Shown here one piece after another: positions 8,731-16,236 of a stretch of DNA of 51,559 nt. The first letter of the stretch is position 1. Each line of letters starts with the position of its first letter. Below the pieces are notes generated by a model that did not search any database, was not told the origin of the DNA, and was given only the letters and a program-made list of their open reading frames with translations. A program made the translations under genes and the position numbers. Source of the stretch: a bacterium (GTDB taxonomy: Bacteria; UBA8248); the NCBI GenBank assembly GCA_022825065.1, contig JAJDYR010000025.1, positions 1 through 51,559 on the forward strand. The letters run 5' to 3'.

Positions 8731-9459
8731 ATGCGCATCGACGTTCTTTCCGTGCTGCCCCGCATGGTGGAAGAGGCGTTCCGGGAGGGCGTCGTGGGGC
8801 GTGCGGTCGAGGGGGGCGTTCTCGAATTCAAGGTCTGGAACCTGCGCGATTTCGCCGAGGGGAAATACCAGCAGACCGACGACGCGCCCTTCGGCGGGGG
8901 GGCGGGCATGGTGATGAAGCCCGAACCCATCGTAAAGGGCGTCCGGGCGATTCGCGAAGACGGAGATGCAGAACCGCTCAAGGTCCTGCTCACGCCGCAG
9001 GGGCGGCTGTTCGATCAGGCGACGGCCCGCAGGTTCTCGGAGGCGCCTCGGCTGCTCCTCATCTGCGGAAGGTATGAGGGCGTGGACGAGCGGGTGAGTG
9101 AGTTGTGCGTGGATGAGGAGATATCGGTCGGCGATTACGTGCTCTCGGGAGGAGAGATTCCGGCCATGGCGGTCATCGACGCCGTCGGCAGGCTCATCCC
9201 CGGCGTCCTGGGCAACGATGCTTCCGCCGCCCAGGACAGCTTCACCGACGGCCTTCTCGATCATCCCCACTATACGCGGCCGGCGGAGTTCGAGGGGGTC
9301 CGCGCGCCGGACGTGCTTTTATCCGGCGACCACGAGGCGGTTCGCCTCTGGAGAAGGCGCCAGGCGCTCATAAGAACGCGGGAGAGGCGCAAGGACTTGT
9401 TCGAGCGGGCCGGTTTGAGCGATGAGGATATGCGCCTGCTGGAATCTTCACGGACCTAG
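8731..9459 (+). CDS. trmD: tRNA (guanine-37-N1)-methyltransferase TrmD
   Basis: 242 aa SPOUT (knotted) methyltransferase forming m1G37 in tRNAs, which guards the reading frame. Motifs: DDAPFGGGAGMVM (50-62), CGRYEGVDER (112-121), SVGDYVLSGGE (132-142, trefoil-knot SAM site) and DHPHYTRP (177-184). A strong AGGAGG precedes the ATG. It lies between rimM and a second SPOUT methyltransferase gene. Confidence 0.98.
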   Translation: MRIDVLSVLPRMVEEAFREGVVGRAVEGGVLEFKVWNLRDFAEGKYQQTDDAPFGGGAGMVMKPEPIVKGVRAIREDGDAEPLKVLLTPQGRLFDQATARRFSEAPRLLLICGRYEGVDERVSELCVDEEISVGDYVLSGGEIPAMAVIDAVGRLIPGVLGNDASAAQDSFTDGLLDHPHYTRPAEFEGVRAPDVLLSGDHEAVRLWRRRQALIRTRERRKDLFERAGLSDEDMRLLESSRT

Positions 9460-9474
9460 AAGGGCTGCGGGGTA

Positions 9475-10047
9475 TTGGGCAACGTCTATCTCGCGCTGAT
9501 TCACCATCCGGTGCTCAACCGCGCGGGCGGCTTGGTGACTTCTTCCGTTACGAGCCTCGATTTGCACGATCTCGCCCGCGTGGGCCGCACCTATGGCGTC
9601 TCGGGCGTATTTGTGGTACATCCTTCTGCTCCGCAGCGGGCGTTCGTCGAGCGGGTGATAGGTCATTTCACGCAAGGGCCGGGCCGCACGCTGCACCCGC
9701 AAAGGAGCGAGACGCTTGAATTCCTCGAAGTTCTGCCGTCACTGGATGCGCTCATCGAGTGGGTGGAGCGCAAGGAATCCAAAAGGCCGCGATGCGTTGC
9801 CACGACGGCCAGGCGGACGCCCGGCGCCGTGGGGTATGAAGCGCTGCGCGGCGAGATGAAGGAAATAGACGTCCCGCACGTCATTTTGTTCGGCACGAGC
9901 TGGGGTCTCGCGGATGAGGTTCTGGAGATGTCCGACGTGGTTTTGCTGCCCGTGGAGGCGCAGGCCGATACGGGATTCAACCATCTCTCGGTTCGTGGTG
10001 CTGCGGCAATTGTGGTGGATCGCATTTTCGGCAAAAGAGAGGTATAG
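9475..10047 (+). CDS. SPOUT-superfamily RNA methyltransferase (Methyltrn_RNA_4-like)
   Basis: 190 aa, from TTG at 9475 with GAAGGG upstream. The sequence NVYLALIHHPVLNRAG, then SSVTSLDLHDLARVGRTYGV, with C-terminal GTSWGL and FNHLSVRGAAAI, matches the family found between trmD and rplS in deltaproteobacteria, Thermotogae and others. The C-terminal GTSWGL...LSVRGA region corresponds to the SPOUT knot and SAM pocket. The RNA target is not known to me; tRNA is plausible from context. Confidence 0.88.
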   Translation: MGNVYLALIHHPVLNRAGGLVTSSVTSLDLHDLARVGRTYGVSGVFVVHPSAPQRAFVERVIGHFTQGPGRTLHPQRSETLEFLEVLPSLDALIEWVERKESKRPRCVATTARRTPGAVGYEALRGEMKEIDVPHVILFGTSWGLADEVLEMSDVVLLPVEAQADTGFNHLSVRGAAAIVVDRIFGKREV

Positions 10048-10077
10048 TGCCGGTTTTTCAGGACAAGGAGCAGGCAG

Positions 10078-10425
10078 GTGAACATTATCGACAAAATTGA
10101 GCGCGAGGGCATGCGCAAGGACATTCCCGATTTCGAGCCGGGCGACACGGTGCGTGTTCACGTGAAAATCGTCGAGGGTGACAAGGAACGCATCCAGGTG
10201 TTCGAGGGCACCGTCATCGGAAGGCAGGGCGGTGGGCTTCGCGAGCGCTTCTGTGTCAGAAAACTCTCATACGGAATCGGGGTGGAGCGCATCTTCCCGG
10301 TGCATTCCCCGAGAGTCGACAAGATAGAAGTTACCCGAAGAGGACGCGTGCGCCGCGCGAAGCTCTACTACCTGAGAGATCGCATGGGCAAGGCCGCTCA
10401 GGTGAAAGAGCGTCGCTGGAGGTAG
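10078..10425 (+). CDS. rplS: 50S ribosomal protein L19
   Basis: 115 aa, GTG start with AAGGAG upstream. Family features are the basic core [31 protein letters not shown] and the C-terminal [11 protein letters not shown]. It closes the ffh-rpsP-rimM-trmD-methyltransferase operon, as in many bacteria. Confidence 0.98.
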   Translation: MNIIDKIEREGMRKDIPDFEPGDTVRVHVKIVEGDKERIQVFEGTVIGRQGGGLRERFCVRKLSYGIGVERIFPVHSPRVDKIEVTRRGRVRRAKLYYLRDRMGKAAQVKERRWR

Positions 10426-10447
10426 GTAGAAGCGGAACCTCCGTTTT
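10418..10447 (+). terminator. Possible terminator after rplS
   Basis: GGAGGT (10418-10423) can pair with ACCTCC (10437-10442) around a 13-base loop, followed by GTTTTC. The stem is short and the T-run is only four, so this is weak. Confidence 0.35.
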
Positions 10448-10581
10448 CGGGCCTCGATGTACTCTTTTTCTTCTTCGCCGTTGATTCTGCAACATTTCCG
10501 CCCATCACATACCGCACTGGAAGGGACGTGGCTGAAGCGCGCGCTGCTTCGGCATGAACCCTTACTGAAAGGGGATGTGAA

Positions 10582-11469
10582 ATGGGACGAACCCTTGCGA
10601 TTCTCTTAACGACGATTCTTCTTTTCGGATGTGGCGGCGATGATAAAAAATCAGAGCCCCCCGCCACCATGCCGGAGACCGGCTCCACCGAAGGCATCGT
10701 GCTGAGTGAGAATGCGGCGCTCTCCATCAGCAACAGTTACCTTCTCGTTCAAGCCGTCCCGGGGCTGCCGCCCGTGGAATCGACGCTCGAAACGGATTGC
10801 GAGGGGCCAACCTGCACGTTAACGGAACCGAATACGGGTATCGGTGAGCCCGTGTCCCTGCAGGATATCCAGGATACCGATACGTCTGACATAGAAAATC
10901 TGAGACAGGCGGCGAAGCTCATCCTCACGAGAAACGGCGTCCCCGTCTATGGCGGCTCCGTCACCTTCGCATTGGGGGAGGACAGCACCGTCAGCGCCAC
11001 GGCCTATGGCGGCTGGATGGTCCATAACTTTTTCCTCGCGGCCTGGGGAAATTATTCCGGTCCAAACATCCCCTCGGCCGGTTTCGGCACGGGGCTTTCG
11101 GTCGGCAACGCCACCGGAACGCATCCCGCCGCGGACGCCACCTACAGCGGCGTCATGCTCGGCGTGATCACGGCGGAAGGAGGCGCCCGGGGGAACGGCG
11201 TGGAAGGAGACGCGACGCTCGATTTCTGGGCGGCGAATCCCGGAGGCGCCCAGATGGACGTTTCCTTCACCAACATCACGAATCGAGAAACGGGTGGCGC
11301 GCTTTCCGACATCACATGGGACGATATTGCCGTTCGCGCCGACGGTACTTTCGACACGGGGAATATCCACGGACTTTTCTACGGGTCGAATCACGAAGAA
11401 GTGGGCGGGACCTTCAATAAGGACAATGTCGCCGGCGCTTTCGGGGCCTTTGAAAATACTTCTCAATAA
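10582..11469 (+). CDS. TbpB-like surface lipoprotein
   Basis: 295 aa with a lipoprotein signal peptide: MGRTLAILLTTILLFGC, lipobox Leu-Phe-Gly-Cys17, followed by a Gly/Asp/Lys-rich linker. The C-terminal ~90 residues, with GNGVEGDATLDF, GTFDTGNIHGLFYGSNHEE and VGGTFNKDNVAGAFGAF, match the small beta-barrel typical of transferrin-binding protein B-like lipoproteins, where GxFYGP-EEVGGxF is the signature. In pathogens such proteins capture host ligands and are surface-exposed through Slam; here the ligand is unknown. AAGGGGATGTGAA precedes the ATG. It stands alone, in a different unit from rplS. Confidence 0.75.
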   Translation: MGRTLAILLTTILLFGCGGDDKKSEPPATMPETGSTEGIVLSENAALSISNSYLLVQAVPGLPPVESTLETDCEGPTCTLTEPNTGIGEPVSLQDIQDTDTSDIENLRQAAKLILTRNGVPVYGGSVTFALGEDSTVSATAYGGWMVHNFFLAAWGNYSGPNIPSAGFGTGLSVGNATGTHPAADATYSGVMLGVITAEGGARGNGVEGDATLDFWAANPGGAQMDVSFTNITNRETGGALSDITWDDIAVRADGTFDTGNIHGLFYGSNHEEVGGTFNKDNVAGAFGAFENTSQ

Positions 11470-11865
11470 CAGAGAGGGAATTTCTCAATCGACGTGAGTT
11501 TATGAAATGATTCCCTCCTGAGGGGAGGTGTTGAAAAACCTCTCCTCGCTCGGAATTGACCACTGCCGTCATTCCGGCAAAGCCGGAATGACGATCAAAA
11601 CCGCACCGCCTCATCCTGAGTAGCGGCGAAGCCGCGTATCGAAGGTCAATCGCGCCCAATGCGGAAGCGATTGCTCCGCACGGCGCGAGCCCCCCGCCCT
11701 TCGATACAAACGCTCCTTTCTCAGTCGCGTTTTACCTTCGGCGGCTACTCAGGGTGAGGAAAGAGGCGTTGGGGGTTTCCAGGGGACGCATACGAGGCTT
11801 TTTCAACAACCCCCTCAAGGGGGGCTTTATGGGGTTTCCCTTTCGGTGCCGGCGTTTCTCTCCGC
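11470..11865. repeat. Interspersed CCTCATCCTGAGTA-type repeat (copy A3) with TTTTTCAACA tags
   Basis: The gap begins with a TGTTGAAAAACCTC tag at about 11528. The repeat at about 11604-11763 runs from CCTCATCCTGAGTAGCGG to CGGCGGCTACTCAGGGTGAGG. A TTTTTCAACAACCCC tag follows at about 11798. Copy A3 shares its middle (CCCTTCGATACAAACGC, CTTTCTCAGTCGCGTTT) with A4 at 14314 but not with A1/A2, so there are two subtypes. Confidence 0.85.
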
Positions 11866-12855
11866 TCAACCCTCCAGGAAATTCTGAACTTCGTTATATA
11901 GAGCCTCGCGGCACCATTCGTACTGGGCGAAGTGCGTGGCGTCTCCCAGCGTGATGGAGCGCTTCCCCCGGCTGTTCACCAGCGCGCGGTACACGGCGGC
12001 GAAGATGGGGTCGGTCGAGCTTCTGTCGTGGTCTCCCCGGATGGTGAGGACGGGGCAGGTGATTCTGCCGGCGTCATAGAGCGGCTTGTTTCGAGAGCGG
12101 TCGTAGCTGTCCGCCATCGCGCCGTTGGGCACGCGGACGGCGGGGACTCTTCGCTTCGCCCCTTCGGGGTCGAATTTCTGCTGCTCGCTCCAGAAGCGTT
12201 TGATGGCTTTTTCGGTTCGCCATTTCGCGTGCCGCCCCCTGGGGATGCTCCCGTCCCAGCGCTCGCGCTGGTAGGCTTCGGTCACCCAGCGCCATGCGCC
12301 CTTGCGGGGGTCCCAGCGTCCGGGCCGCGCCGGGTCTTCCCAGAGGGCCGCCGCCTGGGGGTTGTCGTATGCGTAAAAGGGCGCATAGAGCGCGAGGCGG
12401 CGGACGCGAGCTTGCTTTCCGGCGGTGAAGGCGGCCGTCGTCGTCGTGCCCCACGACCAGCCGAGCAGGTTCAGCTTATTGATGCCGTTTTGCTCGCAGA
12501 TGAACCGCACGGCGGCGTCGATGTCGCGCACGGCGGTGATTCCCCGCACGGCGGGGGGTTGGCCTTTGGGGCTTCTCAGCATCTCCGGCGGCCGTGTGGA
12601 GGGCCCGTAGCCCCGGATGCACAGCGCGTAGACGTGAAAGCCGCGCGCGGCGGCGAAGTCCATCCAGGAGTAGCCGGGCAAGGGGAGATCGAAGGCGACA
12701 GGGGCGGGGGTGCTCTGCCCGTGCACCATGAGCAGCGTGCCCGCCGCATCGGATTTCTTCATCCCGCGCGGTTTTTTCTCTCTCAGGTGCAGCCTGATGC
12801 CTTCGTCGTGCGAGTCGATGAGATGGTCTTTTCGGAACAGCTTGGGCTTGGCCAA
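11866..12855 (-). CDS. Alpha/beta hydrolase
   Basis: 329 aa, starting with TTG at 12855 preceded by GGAGA at proper spacing on the minus strand. The hydrolase fold shows an oxyanion-region HGQ (45-47), nucleophile elbow GWSWG (132-136, Ser134), an acid loop RGDHDRSSTD (273-282) and catalytic His308 in DATHF. There is no signal peptide, so it is probably cytoplasmic. The substrate is unknown; the sequence sits in the broad lipase/esterase/haloperoxidase-like group. It is a single gene on the minus strand between repeats and rnhB. Confidence 0.85.
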   Translation of the reverse strand: MAKPKLFRKDHLIDSHDEGIRLHLREKKPRGMKKSDAAGTLLMVHGQSTPAPVAFDLPLPGYSWMDFAAARGFHVYALCIRGYGPSTRPPEMLRSPKGQPPAVRGITAVRDIDAAVRFICEQNGINKLNLLGWSWGTTTTAAFTAGKQARVRRLALYAPFYAYDNPQAAALWEDPARPGRWDPRKGAWRWVTEAYQRERWDGSIPRGRHAKWRTEKAIKRFWSEQQKFDPEGAKRRVPAVRVPNGAMADSYDRSRNKPLYDAGRITCPVLTIRGDHDRSSTDPIFAAVYRALVNSRGKRSITLGDATHFAQYEWCREALYNEVQNFLEG

Positions 12856-13025
12856 CGTAGATTCTCCAGTCAGTTTTATTGGTTCAAGGATATCCCCATC
12901 TTCTCAGATTTTCAGGCCGCTCCCAAGCCGGATGGCCGATCCCTGCCCCGTCGGCGGACTCGCCTCTTGAGGACGCCCTGAATCATCGATATATTGGAGA
13001 AATCTACCGCCCTTATTGGTCTTTC

Positions 13026-13628
13026 ATGTATTCCATCGAACGCGAACTCGCGAGCGCAGGCGCTTCGCCCGTCGCAGGCGTGGACGAAGCCGGACGCGGC
13101 CCCTTGGCGGGCCCGGTGGTGGCCGCCGCCGTGGTGCTGGACCCCGAGAATCGGGTCGTCGGCCTCGACGACAGCAAGAAACTATCCCCGCGCCAAAGGG
13201 AGGCGCTGTTGCCCGAGATTTTGGCGAAAGCGCACGCCGTCGCCCTGGCGGCGGCAGGCCCGCGCGAGATTGAGAGAATCAACATCCTGCAAGCCTCGCT
13301 TCGCGCCATGGCGACCGCCGTGGGAGGCCTTGGGCTTGAGCCCGCCCACGTACTCATCGACGGAAACAAGAGGATTCCCGTCCCGCTCCCGCAAACCCCT
13401 CTGGTGAAGGGGGATTCGCGGTGCGCCTGCATCGCCGCGGCGAGCGTGGTCGCCAAGGTGTACCGGGACCGGGTGATGGCCCGGATGGACGGGCGTTTCC
13501 CGGGCTATGGTTTCGGCAAACACAAGGGGTACCCCACGCGGGATCATCTGGCCGCTCTCGCGCGGTATGGCCCCTGCCGCATTCATCGGCGGACTTTCCG
13601 GGGCGTGCCGGCGGCGGCCTGCGCATGA
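13026..13628 (+). CDS. rnhB: Ribonuclease HII
   Basis: 200 aa enzyme cutting the RNA strand of RNA-DNA hybrids and single misincorporated ribonucleotides. Motifs: VAGVDEAGRGPLAGPVV (Asp20 and Glu21 metal ligands), DDSKKLSPRQRE, VLIDGN (Asp112) and AAASVVAKVYRDR (Asp148). The ATG at 13026 gives the usual length; no strong ribosome binding site is seen, and upstream in-frame codons do not resemble the family. It is 7 bp before the yraN-type gene, the usual partner. Confidence 0.96.
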   Translation: MYSIERELASAGASPVAGVDEAGRGPLAGPVVAAAVVLDPENRVVGLDDSKKLSPRQREALLPEILAKAHAVALAAAGPREIERINILQASLRAMATAVGGLGLEPAHVLIDGNKRIPVPLPQTPLVKGDSRCACIAAASVVAKVYRDRVMARMDGRFPGYGFGKHKGYPTRDHLAALARYGPCRIHRRTFRGVPAAACA

Positions 13629-13635
13629 GGACGCC

Positions 13636-13995
13636 GTGAGCCGCGAGAGCGGGAAAATCGGAGAAGACGCCGCCGTAAAATTCCTGCGCAGACACGGCTA
13701 TGAGATCGTCGAGCGAAACTACCGTGGCGCGCGCTATGAGGTGGACATCGTCGCGCGCGAAGGCGGGGTGTTGTCGTTCATCGAGGTGAAGACCCGCGCG
13801 CCGGGCAGGTCCTCGAGCGGGGCGGAGTCCGTGGGTCGCGAGAAACAGCGCAGAATCGCGCAGGCCGCGCAGCACTACCTGATGACGCACCCCGAAGAGC
13901 GCTCATCCATCTGCCGCTTCGACGTGGTGTTGCTCGAAGCGGAGGCGGGGAGAAAACCGAAGGCGAAAGAACTGATTCGGAATGCGTTTCAGTAG
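13636..13995 (+). CDS. YraN/UPF0102 family nuclease-like protein
   Basis: 119 aa from GTG at 13636, with GAGG six bases upstream. It has the conserved core GEDAAVKFLRRHGYEIVERN, then Asp37 in YEVDIVAR and Glu50-x-Lys52 in FIEVKTR. This is the D...ExK arrangement of Holliday-resolvase-like restriction endonuclease folds. Family members almost always follow rnhB, as here, but their function is unproven. Confidence 0.92.
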   Translation: MSRESGKIGEDAAVKFLRRHGYEIVERNYRGARYEVDIVAREGGVLSFIEVKTRAPGRSSSGAESVGREKQRRIAQAAQHYLMTHPEERSSICRFDVVLLEAEAGRKPKAKELIRNAFQ

Positions 13996-14692
13996 CGCCT
14001 CTTTGCGGCCTTCTCCCTCCGGGTCCTTTGGGAAAGCCCTCTCCGGGGGAAAGGCGATGCCCTCCCGTAGGGGCGGTTCGCGAACCGCCCCTGCAGTTGG
14101 AGCGCCTCTTGCATTGTAGGCGCGAATACCTACGCGGTTTTGATCGTCATTCCGGCGCATGCCGGAATCCAGAGCGGAGCAGGGTGGGGGTATTCTGGTT
14201 TTCTATTTCCTTTCCGATTGGAACGGCATGACGGAAAAAACGAAAGGGAAAGCGAAAAGACAAAATCCCTGGATTACGGCATGCGCCGGTATAACGAAGA
14301 AAAAACCACACCGCCTCATCCTGAGTAGGCGCGTAAGCGCCGTATCGAAGGTCAAACGCGATTGATGAATGAACGTTTGCTCTCGCCACGGCGCGAGTTC
14401 CTCGCCCTTCGATACAAACACTCCTTTCTCAGTCGCGTTTGACCTTCGGCGGCTACTCAGGGTGAGGAATGAGGCGTTGGCGGTTTGCGGGTGCAGGTCA
14501 GGACTTTTTCAACAACCCCTCAAGAGAGGAGTGATTTTCTCTCTCGTCGGTCGGTGTTGCGGTTGTAGTAGGGACAACCCTTTGGGGTTGTCCTGCCCTC
14601 TGTGGTTGTCCTTTTTCAGGATGGTTCGAGTAAGGACAGGCACGGAGGCCTGGCCCTACGGGGCGTCCCTCGATACGGCCCCTTCGGCAGGC
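13996..14692. repeat. Repeat-filled gap: GTAGGGGCGG palindrome, copy A4 and a GGACAACCC palindrome
   Basis: A perfect 24 bp palindrome AGGGGCGGTTCG/CGAACCGCCCCT lies at 14069-14092. Copy A4 of the CCTCATCCTGAGTA family spans about 14314-14470 and is followed by a TTTTTCAACAACCCC tag at about 14503. A GGACAACCC/GGGTTGTCC hairpin lies at 14572-14593. Two CGTCATTCCGGC-type fragments are also present. I see no gene in it. Confidence 0.8.
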
Positions 14693-15472
14693 TCAGGGAT
14701 TTCGCTCGGCGATCAGACGCAGACCCAGCAACGTCAAATCGGGATTGGTCGTGTCGAAACCCCCTTCTTCTTCACCCAGAGCCAGGCTCTGCCCGCCCGT
14801 TGCGACGACTTTGGTGTCGCGTCCGAGTTCTGTCTTCATGCGGTCGACGATTTCCCGGACAAGGCCCCGGTACCCGTAGGCGATGCCTGCCTGAATGCTG
14901 TGGACCGTGTTTTTCCCGATGACCGACGGCGGCACGGCGGTTTCGACCCGGGGAAGCCGGGCCGTTTTATCGATAAGCGCCTCGAGGGCGATTCCCAGGC
15001 CCGGCGAAATGGCGCCGCCCAGGTATTCTCCCGAGGCGGATAACGCGTCGAAAGTGATGGCCGTTCCGAAATCGACGATGATCAAAGGCCCCCCGTAGAG
15101 GTGGTACCCCGCGACGGCGTTGACGATTCTGTCCGCCCCCACCTCGCGGGGATTGTCGTATTTGATGGAAATTCCCGTCCGTATACCCGGGCCGACGACC
15201 AGCGGCTTTACGCCGAAATAGCGTTTCGCCATGTCCTCCAGATTCGGTCCCAGGGGAGGAACGACGCTCGCGATCACGACACGACCCACGTCCGACATCT
15301 GGTGACGCCCAAGCCGGAACAAGCCTTCCATGAGAATGGCCAGTTCATCCGTCGTGCGGCGGGCCACGGAGCCGAGCCGCCAGCTCGAGACGAGTTCTTC
15401 CCCGTCGAAAAGCCCCACGACGGTCTGCGTGTTGCCCACGTCGATGGCCAGCAGATAGGAGCCTTTGTTCAT
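14693..15472 (-). CDS. coaX: Type III pantothenate kinase
   Basis: 259 aa; phosphorylates pantothenate as the first step of coenzyme A synthesis, using the ASKHA fold and a monovalent cation. Motifs: AIDVGNTQTVVGLF (9-22), GADRIVNAVAGYHLYG and IIVDFGTAITFDAL, with GGAISPGLG after it. The ATG overlaps the birA stop (ATGA), so birA-coaX are translationally coupled, an arrangement common in bacteria using CoaX. Confidence 0.96.
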   Translation of the reverse strand: MNKGSYLLAIDVGNTQTVVGLFDGEELVSSWRLGSVARRTTDELAILMEGLFRLGRHQMSDVGRVVIASVVPPLGPNLEDMAKRYFGVKPLVVGPGIRTGISIKYDNPREVGADRIVNAVAGYHLYGGPLIIVDFGTAITFDALSASGEYLGGAISPGLGIALEALIDKTARLPRVETAVPPSVIGKNTVHSIQAGIAYGYRGLVREIVDRMKTELGRDTKVVATGGQSLALGEEEGGFDTTNPDLTLLGLRLIAERNP

Positions 15473-16236
15473 GTGAGTTCCACCTCGCCGGAGGTTATTC
15501 TCTCGATGGAGCCACCCGGTTTTTCGAGCAGCAGGCGGCCCGCCTCGTCAATCCCGTTGTTTTTTCCAATCAAAGCCTCATCCGCGACGCGGACGGACAC
15601 CATCTCGCCCAGATTGTCGCACAACCTGAGCCACTGATCCCGGACGGGCTCGAAACCGCTCGATTCATATTCCTTGTACCAGAAAGCGACCCGCGCCAGA
15701 AGGAGATCGAGGAGACCCTCCGCGTCGGGAACCTCTCCTCCCGAGAGAAGAACCGAGGATGCCGACGCAAGCAGCTCGAGGGGAAAGTCGGCTTCGCGCG
15801 TCGTGAGGTTGACGCCCAATCCTGCGACGATGGCGGGGGGCTGGTTCGGAGGCTCCAGGTATTCGCACAGGATTCCGCCGATTTTTTTGCCGTTCACCCT
15901 CAGGTCGTTCGGCCATTTGAGACCGACCCGGAGGCCCGTCGCCTCCGTGAGTCCCTCTGCGGCGGCGACGCCGAGCAGTAGCGTCAGGAGGGGTGAATTT
16001 TCCGCTTCGCCACCTGTGCGAAACAGTATGGAGAAATAAAGTCCGCTCCCGTGTGGTGAGAACCAGGAGCGCCCCCTTCTGCCGCGTCCTTTTGTTTGGG
16101 AAATCGCGCGTATGACGAGGCCGCCCGCTTCGCCCGCTCGCGCGCGGGCGGAGACCAGATCGTTGGTGGAACTTGTCACCTCAACAGTTTCGACCCGCCA
16201 ATCGAGTGTTTTTTCCTCGGCGCCGATGGGGTTCAT
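15469..16236 (-). CDS. birA: Biotin-[acetyl-CoA-carboxylase] ligase, monofunctional
   Basis: 255 aa; attaches biotin to the carrier protein of acetyl-CoA carboxylase. Motifs: TSSTND (21-26), TKGRGRRGRSWFSPHGSG (biotinyl-AMP loop), LKWPNDLRVNGKKIGGIL and GLGVN. The C-terminal SH3-like domain includes the region from VSVRVADEALIG on. The N-terminal winged-helix DNA-binding domain of bifunctional BirA is absent, so it probably does not repress biotin genes. The ATG directly abuts the valS stop. Confidence 0.95.
   Translation of the reverse strand: MNPIGAEEKTLDWRVETVEVTSSTNDLVSARARAGEAGGLVIRAISQTKGRGRRGRSWFSPHGSGLYFSILFRTGGEAENSPLLTLLLGVAAAEGLTEATGLRVGLKWPNDLRVNGKKIGGILCEYLEPPNQPPAIVAGLGVNLTTREADFPLELLASASSVLLSGGEVPDAEGLLDLLLARVAFWYKEYESSGFEPVRDQWLRLCDNLGEMVSVRVADEALIGKNNGIDEAGRLLLEKPGGSIERITSGEVELT

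Noticed and set aside
7945..9270. Long minus-strand ORF of 441 aa
   Set aside because: Antisense shadow of rpsP-rimM-trmD, whose motifs and order are unambiguous; GC-rich DNA often gives long antisense frames. The same applies to 39438-41030, 42846-44531 and 44603-46300.
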